Assembly: GCA_965261645.1 (NCBI GenBank)
Contig: CBDHDJ010000002.1
Coordinates: 310,001-374,000 of the forward strand
DNA: 64,000 bases
Reading direction: 5' to 3'
From: CBDHDJ01 sp965261645
Lineage (GTDB): Bacteria > Pseudomonadota > Alphaproteobacteria > SHVV01
Made by a program: the position numbers and the translations under genes. Shown piece by piece: positions 36,388 through 44,062 of the stretch (position 1 is its first letter; the number at the start of each line of letters is the position of its first letter). The notes under the pieces are model-generated. The model worked only from the letters and a program-made list of their open reading frames with translations, ran no database searches and was not told the origin of the DNA.

Positions 36388-36740
36388 CGCGAACTCCCCC
36401 CAGGCAGTACTCGTTGAGATAGCGCGAGGACTTTGTTGATGCTTCCTCGAAGCGCGGTCTCGGATCGGGGACGAGCATACACGAAAGCGGTGCTTCAACG
36501 ATAATCAGGGATTTCCCGTAGATTTGTGCAGTTTCATGATTTGTGACTCTGCATCCCGCTCTCTGCTCACATACCTCATCAACCTATTGTTAAATCAAGA
36601 AATTCTTATGCTCTTTCCAACGCCCGGCTGTTCGTTGAATACGCCGCTTTCGGTTGACCTTCTCCGGTGAGGCGCGAAGGTTGGCCAGGCGCGTCTCCGA
36701 GCGTGCTAGGTTGACTCGTCCGCCTTTCACCGACGCCCCC
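36388..36740. other. Intergenic region without a recognised gene
   Basis: About 350 bp lie between the divergent hypothetical gene and the permease pair. The middle part (about 36530-36610) is AT-richer than its surroundings and probably holds promoter elements, but no convincing -35/-10 pair, RNA gene or repeat was found. Confidence 0.5.
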
Positions 36741-37268
36741 ATGTTCAGACCCCGTTTCGACTTCGCGTTTCTGTTTACCGCCGCCCTGACCTTGGTGAGC
36801 GGCGGGCTCTGCTATTACCTCAAGGGCGAGGCCGGCGTTTTGCGCGCGCTTGCTTTCGTCGTTGATCTCGTCATTCAGATCCTGCCGTTCCTCATCGTTG
36901 CCATCCTGTTGGCCGGGTTTGTTTACGCGCTGGTGCCGCGCGATTTGGTGGCGCGCTGGTTGGGGAGGGAGGCCGGCCTCAAGGGCATCGCGCTGGCCAG
37001 CCTCGCCGGCGCATTGACCCCCGGCGGACCGTGGATTTCGTTTTCGCTCGTTCTCACCCTGTCCGCGGCCGGCGCCGATATTGGTGCGCTCGTTGCCTAC
37101 GTCACCGGCTGGTCGGTGATCGCCATCCACCGGGTCATCATCTGGGAAATTCCCATGATGGGGCCTGACCTGACATTTATGCGCCTCGCCGCCTCCCTAT
37201 TTCTGCCGATCATCGCGGGTCTCATTGCCCGCCAGCTGCCTTACCGCCGGCCGGACGACAAGGAGTGA
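36741..37268 (+). CDS. Half-size permease (ArsP/YraQ-like), N-terminal half
   Basis: The 175-aa membrane protein has about four or five hydrophobic segments. Its second half carries LAGALTPGGPWISFSLVLTL and VTGWSVIAIHRVIIWEIPMMG. The same pattern recurs in the next gene, so the two are paralogous halves that likely assemble into one permease, as in the two-part PF03773-like proteins. The substrate is unknown. The ATG at 36741 has no strong ribosome site. Confidence 0.7.
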   Translation: MFRPRFDFAFLFTAALTLVSGGLCYYLKGEAGVLRALAFVVDLVIQILPFLIVAILLAGFVYALVPRDLVARWLGREAGLKGIALASLAGALTPGGPWISFSLVLTLSAAGADIGALVAYVTGWSVIAIHRVIIWEIPMMGPDLTFMRLAASLFLPIIAGLIARQLPYRRPDDKE

Positions 37269-37275
37269 GGTTAGC

Positions 37276-37776
37276 GTGCTGATCTCCTTTGCGATTCTCG
37301 CCTGCCTCACGGCCGGGTTGGGGGCCGTTGCCGTTCTGCGGCCCGGGAAGGTCTATATCGAGGGGTTGAAGGCGGCGGCGGATCAGGCGCGCATGCTCGC
37401 CCTGCGCCTTCCGCTTGCGTTGCTCACCGCCGGTTTTCTGATCGAGGTGATGCCCCAGGACCTCGTAGCCACGTGGATGGGAAACGCCTCAGGCTGGCGT
37501 GGCATCCTGATCGCCTCTGCACTCGGAACGTTAATGCCAATCGGGCCGATGGTCCTGATCCCGATTGCCGTCGCGTTTGTCACGGTGGGAGCCGGTGTGC
37601 CGCAGGTCATTGCGTTCATCTCCGGCTGGTCGGTCCTGGCGCTTCACCGCACGATCGCATGGGAGTTGCCGATGCTGGGCGTGAATTTCACGCTCGTGCG
37701 GATGCTATCGTCGCTGATTCTGCCGCCGTTGGCCGGCCTGTCGGCCGCCTTCATCGCGCTGGTGCTGGGATATTAG
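37276..37776 (+). CDS. Half-size permease (ArsP/YraQ-like), C-terminal half
   Basis: The 166-aa membrane protein mirrors the preceding gene: IASALGTLMPIGPMVLIPIA and ISGWSVLALHRTIAWELPMLG match LAGALTPGGPW... and VTGWSVIAIHRVIIWEIPMMG. The start is GTG 37276, with GAGG upstream and 7 bp after the previous stop. The shared small-residue/Pro loops and the HR...WE.PM motif probably line a substrate path at a pseudo-twofold axis. Confidence 0.7.
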   Translation: MLISFAILACLTAGLGAVAVLRPGKVYIEGLKAAADQARMLALRLPLALLTAGFLIEVMPQDLVATWMGNASGWRGILIASALGTLMPIGPMVLIPIAVAFVTVGAGVPQVIAFISGWSVLALHRTIAWELPMLGVNFTLVRMLSSLILPPLAGLSAAFIALVLGY

Positions 37777-37781
37777 GGGAT

Positions 37782-38528
37782 TTAGACGATCACGCTGACC
37801 AGTGGGTCAGTTCCTCGCGCCACCGGGGCCCGGGTCGACACGTTCGCCTCGGTCGACCGTGAAGCCTCAACCTGGGCATAAGCGGCAATGGCCTGGTTGC
37901 GGGGCGTCAGCGGACGGGCCGGGGCAGGCTCGGCCGTTGACGGCTGAATCCCACTGGCCGAAGCGCCTTCCGTCTCCTCGGATGCCTGGCGCGCCACGTC
38001 TTGCAACGCCTTAAGGCGTTGGCCTTCGGCGCGTGCGGCGATCGCGCGGTCCTGCGCCGAGGGTTCGGCCGGTGCGAGCGCGGCCTGCTTGACCACCTCC
38101 ATCTTGCGGGTCGTCGCTGCGGGATCGCCGGGTATCGGGCTCATATCGATCGGAGTTTTGCCCGATACGGCGAATTGCTGACCGTTAGGCCCCCGTACCG
38201 TCTCGTAAGTAGGCGCGCCGGTGTAGGGCGCACCCGTTCGTGCGTGGGCCTTTTCATGGCTGCGAACCTCGCGGTCGCGCGCCTTGAGCTCCGCGACCTC
38301 GCGCTGTTCCTCCTCGGAGGTGTCGAAAGGCGAGGCCGCGTGGCGCGCCAGAGCGCTGGTGTCCGCATCATTCGTATCGATGATGACCGCGCCGAATCGC
38401 TCGGTACTCGTGGTAAACGCCGCCTCGCGGCGCACATCGCTTGCGCGCTCGGGGGCCCGGGGTGCCTTGCTGGACGGCGTGTCGATCGATTGGACGGAGA
38501 GGAGCGTGAGCGGCGCGAGCGATGACAT
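37782..38528 (-). CDS. SprA-related family putative metalloprotease
   Basis: The 248-aa, mostly low-complexity protein has a conserved central block: LKARDREVRSHEKAHARTGA, then YETVRGPNGQQFAVSGK and DMSPIPGDPAATTRKMEVVK. This is the pattern of the SprA-related (PF12118-like) family. SHEKAH contains an HExxH zinc-peptidase motif. No signal peptide is evident. The start at 38528 (MSSLAPLTLL) is a guess; an in-frame ATG at 38633 exists. It is convergent with the permease pair, with 5 bp between the stops. Confidence 0.78.
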   Translation of the reverse strand: MSSLAPLTLLSVQSIDTPSSKAPRAPERASDVRREAAFTTSTERFGAVIIDTNDADTSALARHAASPFDTSEEEQREVAELKARDREVRSHEKAHARTGAPYTGAPTYETVRGPNGQQFAVSGKTPIDMSPIPGDPAATTRKMEVVKQAALAPAEPSAQDRAIAARAEGQRLKALQDVARQASEETEGASASGIQPSTAEPAPARPLTPRNQAIAAYAQVEASRSTEANVSTRAPVARGTDPLVSVIV

Positions 38529-38784
38529 GGCTGATTTCGGGTGGCAGTCCGCTGAGGAGTCTTGCGCCTCGTTGTGGTCGCGCCCGAAACTAATTGTGGC
38601 TCGCGCCGTGTTCCCGGCATCGCGATCGCCCAATAAATGTCAGAATAGGGTAAACAATTCGTTAGCAGGGTGTGTGGCCCCGGCGCCGCTTGATTCGGAG
38701 CGAAGGGCGGCTTACACCGGTCGCGTGGGACTCTCCGATAAAGCGTAGGGGTGCCACACGCCCAGCAAGATGAGGGTGGACAGC

Positions 38785-39702
38785 ATGAATGACAGGGTGA
38801 TCGTTCACGAAGTCGGGTTGCGGGACGGACTACAGCTTCATCCCGACTTTGTGCCGACCGATGACAAGCTCAGGCTGATCGATGCACTCCTCGCCGCCGG
38901 GGTGTCATCGATCGAGGCGGCGAGCTTCGTCTCGCCAAAGGCGGTGCCGCAGCTCGCGGACGCCGAGGCCTTGTTTCCCCGTCTGCCCAATGGGCGCGAT
39001 ACCGCTTACATGGTGCTCATCCCCAATCACAAAGGATACGAGCGGGCAAGGGCGGTGGGCGCACAGTCGGTGGCGTTGGTGCTGGCCACGACCGATACGT
39101 TCAACCACAATCTCCTCGGCCTATCGCTTGACGATGCGATTGAGCTTTGCGCCGGCGTCATTCGACGCGCCAAGGATGACGGCGTAAGGGCCCGCGCCTA
39201 CCTGTCGGGGGCGTTTGTTTGCCCTTATGAGGGGCCCATATCGCCCGATGTCGTTTTCGATCTCAGCGCGCGCATGATCGACGCCGGGGCCGACGAAGTG
39301 GCGATCAGTGACACTATTGGCGCGGGCAATCCGGCGCAGGCTGCCCACCTATTCTCGACGCTCGCGCACAAATACGGTGCCGAGCGCCTCGCAGGGCACT
39401 TCCACGATACCCGCGGAATGGGCCTTGTCCTAACCTGGGCGGCGCTGGAGGCCGGGGTGCGCACCTTCGACAGCTCAATCGGGGGCTTGGGCGGCTGTCC
39501 GTTCGCGCCAGGCGCATCCGGTAATCTCGCGACCGAGGATCTGGTGTTCATGCTGAACGAATCGGGCTTCACGACAGGGATCGATATCGATGCCCTACAC
39601 CTTGCGATGGGCGTGGCCGAGGACATCACCGGCACGAGACTGGGCGGGCGCACCGCCGCCTGGTTCCAATCGCAGGAAAACCAACGCGCCGCCGCCGGTT
39701 AA
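38785..39702 (+). CDS. mvaB: Hydroxymethylglutaryl-CoA lyase
   Basis: HMG-CoA lyase cleaves HMG-CoA to acetoacetate and acetyl-CoA in leucine/ketone metabolism. The 305-aa TIM-barrel protein has EVGLRDGLQLHP at the N-terminus, EAASFVSPKAVPQLADA, SDTIGAGNPAQ, HFHDTRGMG (metal histidines) and the signature GGLGGCPFAPGASGN with the catalytic Cys. GAGG lies 9 bp before ATG 38785; ATG 38770 is an alternative. No other leucine-pathway genes are adjacent. Confidence 0.95.
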   Translation: MNDRVIVHEVGLRDGLQLHPDFVPTDDKLRLIDALLAAGVSSIEAASFVSPKAVPQLADAEALFPRLPNGRDTAYMVLIPNHKGYERARAVGAQSVALVLATTDTFNHNLLGLSLDDAIELCAGVIRRAKDDGVRARAYLSGAFVCPYEGPISPDVVFDLSARMIDAGADEVAISDTIGAGNPAQAAHLFSTLAHKYGAERLAGHFHDTRGMGLVLTWAALEAGVRTFDSSIGGLGGCPFAPGASGNLATEDLVFMLNESGFTTGIDIDALHLAMGVAEDITGTRLGGRTAAWFQSQENQRAAAG

Positions 39703-39834
39703 CCGCCTTGCCCGGCCGGATACGCGCTTGACGTAATGAGAAGAGCGGCGTCTCACCGCTGCCGGCAACCCTTGCGCTCGGCGCAGGGTTTTGCGGGCTC
39801 GATTACCGCTCGTTTCCTTCAGGACGACACCGGC

Positions 39835-40668
39835 GTGTTCAACACTCTCTGGTACAGGACCAGGCTCTCCGTACTGGGCGTCGCGGCACTCGCGGCGGTG
39901 CTGTGGAGCACGGTGTCGGTCAGCCCCGCGCAGGTCGACGTCCCCAAGACCTACACCGAGGCGATGCAATGGTACGAGGCCGCTGCGGCGGCGGGTCAAC
40001 CGGCAGCGCAGTTCTATCTCGGCTTCATGTACCAAAATGGCTTGCGCGTTCCCCGCGATTCCGCGAAGGCGTTGATCTGGTACCGGCGGGCCGCCGAAGG
40101 GGGGCACGCCCAGGCCCAGCTTAACCTGGCGATGATGTATCAGCGTGGCGCGGAGGTCGGGCAGGATCTCGCGCAGGCGCGGCACTGGTACGAGCAGGCG
40201 GCCCGGCAGGGGTTGGCGGAAGCGGCGTACGGCCTCGGGTTTCTGCACGATATGGCCCTCGGCGTGCCCCGCGATGCGGCGGTAGCGGCGCTGTGGTACG
40301 AGCGTGCCGCAGGGCAGGGCCTGGCCCTCGCCCAGAACAATCTCGCCATTCTCCTGGCCAACGGAGACGGCGTTCCACGCGATCCGGCGCGCGCCCTCCG
40401 CCTCTACCGCGCCGCGGCCGGGCAAGGGCTGGGGGATGCCGAGTTCAACTTGGGCGTTTCCTTCATCGCGGGCGAAGGCGTCGAGCAGGACCTCGTCAAG
40501 GCCTATCTTTGGCTCAGCCGCGCGGCCGCGCACGAAGGCGAACGCTCGGCTGCGCTGGCAGAGCAGACGCTGACCCGCATCGAGACACAGATGAGTGCTG
40601 CGCAGGTCAGTGCGGCGCGGCGGCTCGCTCGATCCACGTCTCGTGAGGACGCGGCCGAAGCCGATTAA
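39835..40668 (+). CDS. Sel1-like repeat (SLR/TPR) exported protein
   Basis: The 277-aa protein has an N-terminal signal-like hydrophobic stretch (LSVLGVAALAAVLWSTVSVS). About six Sel1 repeats of ~36 residues follow (for example AMQWYEAAAAAGQPAAQFYL, LIWYRRAAEGGHAQAQLNLA). Such solenoids mediate protein-protein contacts, often in the periplasm. GTG 39835 is preferred, as it places the hydrophobic stretch at the N-terminus, over ATG 39736. It converges with the next gene, 2 bp between stops. Confidence 0.85.
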   Translation: MFNTLWYRTRLSVLGVAALAAVLWSTVSVSPAQVDVPKTYTEAMQWYEAAAAAGQPAAQFYLGFMYQNGLRVPRDSAKALIWYRRAAEGGHAQAQLNLAMMYQRGAEVGQDLAQARHWYEQAARQGLAEAAYGLGFLHDMALGVPRDAAVAALWYERAAGQGLALAQNNLAILLANGDGVPRDPARALRLYRAAAGQGLGDAEFNLGVSFIAGEGVEQDLVKAYLWLSRAAAHEGERSAALAEQTLTRIETQMSAAQVSAARRLARSTSREDAAEAD

Positions 40669-40670
40669 AT

Positions 40671-41369
40671 CTAGCCCATCGTCTGGAGGTGGCGGTGGAT
40701 GTCGTCGTACATCAGCCACATGATGTCGATGGTGTCTTCAACCGTTCTTAGAACCAGGCGCAATTCGTCCTCGGTGGTGGCGAATGCGCTCAACAGGTCC
40801 CGTCCGATGTTGGCGTGATCGGTATCAGCCTTTATGTGAACGGTGAAAAAGGCGAGATCCTCCTCGGAGAGCTCGAATTGCTGGCGCAGGGCCTCGGCGC
40901 GGCTGACGCTGCCGGCCGGCACGGGCGCCTCGCCGGCCAACATGTGCGCGGATACGCCCTCGAGAAAGCTGCGGCCGCAGATGTCGATGAAAAATTCGCG
41001 GAAAGCGAGTGCGCCCGCGCAATAGGGCGTGTTCCACATAGCCGCGCGGGCGACCCCGAGCGCTTCACCGAGGCGCAGGTAAAGCTCGTAGTGCGGCACC
41101 CCGTCGGCATGCAGCTTGCCGGTGCCCTCCTCGTAACACACCTCGGCGATCTTGGCGCGCCATGCCGGATCCGGACAAACGACGTAGAGCCGGCCGTGAT
41201 AGTTGTGGTTGTGCAACGGGATGATGCCGTTTTGCCGGAACAGCGCCCTGACCTGGTCCTTGGTGAACTTGCCGGCGATGAAGTCGGCCCAGGCCGGATT
41301 CTGGAACAGCGGTTTTGCTCGGTGCAGGGCTTCGATCTCGGCCAATACGGTATCGACTGTCAGTGGCAT
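40671..41369 (-). CDS. Heme-oxygenase-fold (PqqC/CADD-like) putative iron-dependent enzyme
   Basis: The 232-aa helical protein is of the same superfamily as the tandem pair at 22-24 kb but a different subfamily. Candidate ligands are CYEEGTGKLHADGVPH (78-93; Glu80/81, His87/93) and HIKADTDH (178-185; His178, Asp182, His185), with the same HxxxDxxH spacing as in the pair. N-terminal PLHNHNYHGRLYV resembles PqqC/CADD. Its product and partner are unknown, and no pqq or folate genes are near. Confidence 0.82.
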   Translation of the reverse strand: MPLTVDTVLAEIEALHRAKPLFQNPAWADFIAGKFTKDQVRALFRQNGIIPLHNHNYHGRLYVVCPDPAWRAKIAEVCYEEGTGKLHADGVPHYELYLRLGEALGVARAAMWNTPYCAGALAFREFFIDICGRSFLEGVSAHMLAGEAPVPAGSVSRAEALRQQFELSEEDLAFFTVHIKADTDHANIGRDLLSAFATTEDELRLVLRTVEDTIDIMWLMYDDIHRHLQTMG

Positions 41370-41564
41370 CGCGTCCTCACCCGATAAGAATATTTCGCAC
41401 GAGTTCGTTGCATCGCCCGGCAGGCGGAATGCCGCGGCGATGGTGTCCGTGTCGTCGCTCCAACTTATACGAGCTTCCGTCGGCCAATGACGCGTGTCAA
41501 CCTCGGCGCTCCGAAGTAAGCCCTATAATCGGGGATCAAGCGGCCGCCGGTTGAAGGAAGGCAC

Positions 41565-42383
41565 GTGGAGATCATCGTTCGCTTCGCCGTCTACGCACTA
41601 CTCGCTTATGGGCTGCTGGTGGGCGTGATGTATGTCTTTCAACGCTCGCTGATGTACTTCCCCGATAAGACCGCGATCCAGCCCGCCCGTGCCGGGGTGC
41701 CCGAGATGACGGTCCGCACCCTGACTACCGAGGATGGCATCGAGTTGGTGACGTGGTACAGGCCCGCCACCGTGGGCCGGTCCACGATCGTGTACTTTCA
41801 CGGCAACGGCGGCCACATTGCGGACCGGGCGTTCCGTATCCGCCCCTTTCTCGATGCCGGCTATGGCGTGCTGCTCGTGAGCTACCGGGGTTACGGCGGG
41901 AGCGGGGGCAGCCCGACCGAAGCCGGACTCTACGCCGATGGCCGTGCCGCCCTGGCATTCCTTGAGGCTGAGGGCGTCCGTTCCGATCACGTCGTCCTGT
42001 TCGGCGAATCGTTGGGCGCGGCGATCGCTATTCATGTAGCGGGCGAGGCGCCCGTCGGCGCAATCGTGCTCGAAGCACCGTTCACCTCGGCGGTCGACGT
42101 GGGCCGCGCTGCTTATCCGTTCCTCCCGGTTGCGTGGCTCCTCAAGGATCGTTATCTCTCGATCGACAAGATCGCAGCCATTGAGGCGCCGCTCCTGATC
42201 GTTCACGGAGAGGCGGACCGGATAGTGCCGGTGACGCATGGACGACGCCTTCTGGAGGCGGCAACGCCACCCAAGCAAGGCATGTTCCTGCCCGGCGCAG
42301 GCCACAACGACCTGCCCGCGCATGGCTCGAGCGAAGCGGCGCTCGAGTTCCTCGAGGGGGTATTTCGGGGCGAGGGAAACTAG
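41565..42383 (+). CDS. Alpha/beta hydrolase, membrane-anchored (BEM46/ABHD13-like)
   Basis: The 272-aa protein has a single N-terminal hydrophobic anchor (residues 5-25). The catalytic domain follows: YFHGNGGHIADRA (oxyanion loop), GESLGAAIA (nucleophile Ser), HGEADRIVPV (Asp) and GAGHNDLPA (His). The architecture fits the BEM46/ABHD13-like serine hydrolases of unknown substrate. The start is GTG 41565 with GAAGG upstream. It converges with the suf genes, 4 bp between stops. Confidence 0.88.
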   Translation: MEIIVRFAVYALLAYGLLVGVMYVFQRSLMYFPDKTAIQPARAGVPEMTVRTLTTEDGIELVTWYRPATVGRSTIVYFHGNGGHIADRAFRIRPFLDAGYGVLLVSYRGYGGSGGSPTEAGLYADGRAALAFLEAEGVRSDHVVLFGESLGAAIAIHVAGEAPVGAIVLEAPFTSAVDVGRAAYPFLPVAWLLKDRYLSIDKIAAIEAPLLIVHGEADRIVPVTHGRRLLEAATPPKQGMFLPGAGHNDLPAHGSSEAALEFLEGVFRGEGN

Positions 42384-42387
42384 CGGT

Positions 42388-42819
42388 CTAGTTCGCCTGT
42401 TCGCTCTGCCCGAACGCCTCGTCCAATGCCTCGAAAGGCAACAGGACACAGTGATGGCGGCTCCGGTGATCGGCGACCGGCGCGAAGGCTTCGAGCTCAG
42501 CCCAGTCTCCCTCTGGGGCTGGGCCGTCGCTTTTCAGCATGGCGGCGAGCGCCGCGCCGATCTCGCGCAAGGCCGCAGCCGAGTGACCCGCAGCATGCTT
42601 GGCGACGATCGAGGCGGCGGCCTTGCACAGCACGCAGCCGCGCGTGTGCTGGGCGATCTCCGCTACTTGGCCGTCGTCCAGGCGCAAATCGATAGTAACG
42701 CGGTCACCGCACAGGGGATTATCGGCAGTGGCCGAAGAATCCGGCGCATCGAGCCGGCCTTCACCGACGCTGGCGTGAGCGTGATCGAGGATGGCCTGCT
42801 GGTAGAGGTCTTCGTTCAT
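42388..42819 (-). CDS. sufU: SufU-like iron-sulfur cluster assembly/sulfur transfer protein
   Basis: The 143-aa IscU/SufU-fold protein has three conserved cysteines: DNPLCGD (Cys37), GCVLCKAAAS (Cys62/65) and RHHCVLLP (Cys124). The Asp after Cys37 fits the SufU zinc site. SufU accepts persulfide sulfur from SufS. Its start overlaps the sufS stop by ATGA (42816-42819), so the pair is coupled. Both follow the molybdenum-hydroxylase block and may supply its Fe-S clusters, which is an inference. Confidence 0.9.
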   Translation of the reverse strand: MNEDLYQQAILDHAHASVGEGRLDAPDSSATADNPLCGDRVTIDLRLDDGQVAEIAQHTRGCVLCKAAASIVAKHAAGHSAAALREIGAALAAMLKSDGPAPEGDWAELEAFAPVADHRSRHHCVLLPFEALDEAFGQSEQAN

Positions 42820-44051
42820 GTGAGCCGCGTGATGGCCTCGTCGAGGCCGGTCAGAAGGGCGTCGATGTCGCCATCGTCATTGTAGGGCGCGAGACTCGCG
42901 CGCGAGGTGCCGCTGAGATCGAACACCTCCATCAACGGTTGGGCGCAGTGGTGACCGCCGCGCAGCGCCACTCCGTGGCTGTCGAGGATCTGACAGACGT
43001 CGTGGGGATGGGCGCCGGTGATGTCGAAGGAGATCACCGGCAGGCGTCCTTGCAGCCCTTGCGGCCCGATCACGCGCACCACGCCGCGTCCCCGGTCGAG
43101 CGTCGCCAGACAGTCGAGAATGCGCTCGGTCAACCGGGCCAGATGGGCTTCGACCGCGGCGCCGTGGAGCTTGCGAATCCAGCGCACCGCCGCGCCGAGC
43201 CCGACGGCCTGGGCAATGGGCGGCGTGCCGGCCTCGAACCGGTGGGGTACATCGGCGTAGGTCGTGTGCTCGATCGTCACCGAACGGATCATCTCGCCGC
43301 CGCCGAGGAACGGGGGCAGATCATCGAGCACCTCGCTCCGGCCCCACAGCACGCCGACGCCGTTCGGCCCGAACATCTTATGGCCGGAGAACGCATAGAA
43401 ATCGACGCCCAGGGCCTGAACATCTAGCGGCCCGTGGGGTGCGCGTTGGGCGCCGTCGAGCAGCACCTTCGCGCCGACGGCCTGCGCCGCCTCGACGATC
43501 GGGGCGACATCCGTCACCGCGCCCGTCGCATTGGATGCGTGGGTCAACGCAATCAAGCGGCAACGCGGCCCGACCACCGCGCCGAGTTTGTCGAGATCGA
43601 GGCGTCCCTCGGCCGTGACCGGCAGGGCCTTGAGCACGATTCCTGTCCGCTCGCGTAAGAGCTGCCAGGGCACGATGTTGCTGTGATGCTCGAGCAGCGA
43701 GATGACGACCTCATCGCCCTCCTTAAGGCCCTGACCGAACGCGTGGGCGACAAGGTTGATCGCCGCCGTCGCGCCGGATGTGAAGATGACCTCCTCGGGC
43801 GACCCGGCGTTCAGGTAGGCCGCAACGGTGATACGGGCCTGCTCGTAGGCTTCCGTCGCGGCCTCGGCGAGGTGATGCACACCGCGCAACACGTTCGCCC
43901 GGGACTGCGTTTCGTGCGCGCTAAGCGCATCGAGCACGGCCTCCGGGATCTGGCTTGTCGCCGCATTGTCGAGATAGTGCAGCGGCACGCCGTTCACCTT
44001 CGTTCCCAGGATGGGGAATTGGGCGCGGATCTTGGCAACCTCGAACGTCAT
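42816..44051 (-). CDS. sufS: Cysteine desulfurase SufS
   Basis: This PLP enzyme releases sulfur from cysteine as a persulfide. The 411-aa class V aminotransferase-fold protein has LDNAATSQIPEAVL at the N-terminus and EHHSNIVPWQ. The PLP lysine lies in FSGHKMFGPNGVG and the catalytic Cys in LRGGHHCAQPLM. The length is standard for group II desulfurases. The start is ATG 44051 (MTFEVAKIRA). It lies 11 bp after the moeA/mobA fusion and overlaps sufU. Confidence 0.95.
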   Translation of the reverse strand: MTFEVAKIRAQFPILGTKVNGVPLHYLDNAATSQIPEAVLDALSAHETQSRANVLRGVHHLAEAATEAYEQARITVAAYLNAGSPEEVIFTSGATAAINLVAHAFGQGLKEGDEVVISLLEHHSNIVPWQLLRERTGIVLKALPVTAEGRLDLDKLGAVVGPRCRLIALTHASNATGAVTDVAPIVEAAQAVGAKVLLDGAQRAPHGPLDVQALGVDFYAFSGHKMFGPNGVGVLWGRSEVLDDLPPFLGGGEMIRSVTIEHTTYADVPHRFEAGTPPIAQAVGLGAAVRWIRKLHGAAVEAHLARLTERILDCLATLDRGRGVVRVIGPQGLQGRLPVISFDITGAHPHDVCQILDSHGVALRGGHHCAQPLMEVFDLSGTSRASLAPYNDDGDIDALLTGLDEAITRLT

Positions 44052-44062
44052 GGCGCCGCCCG

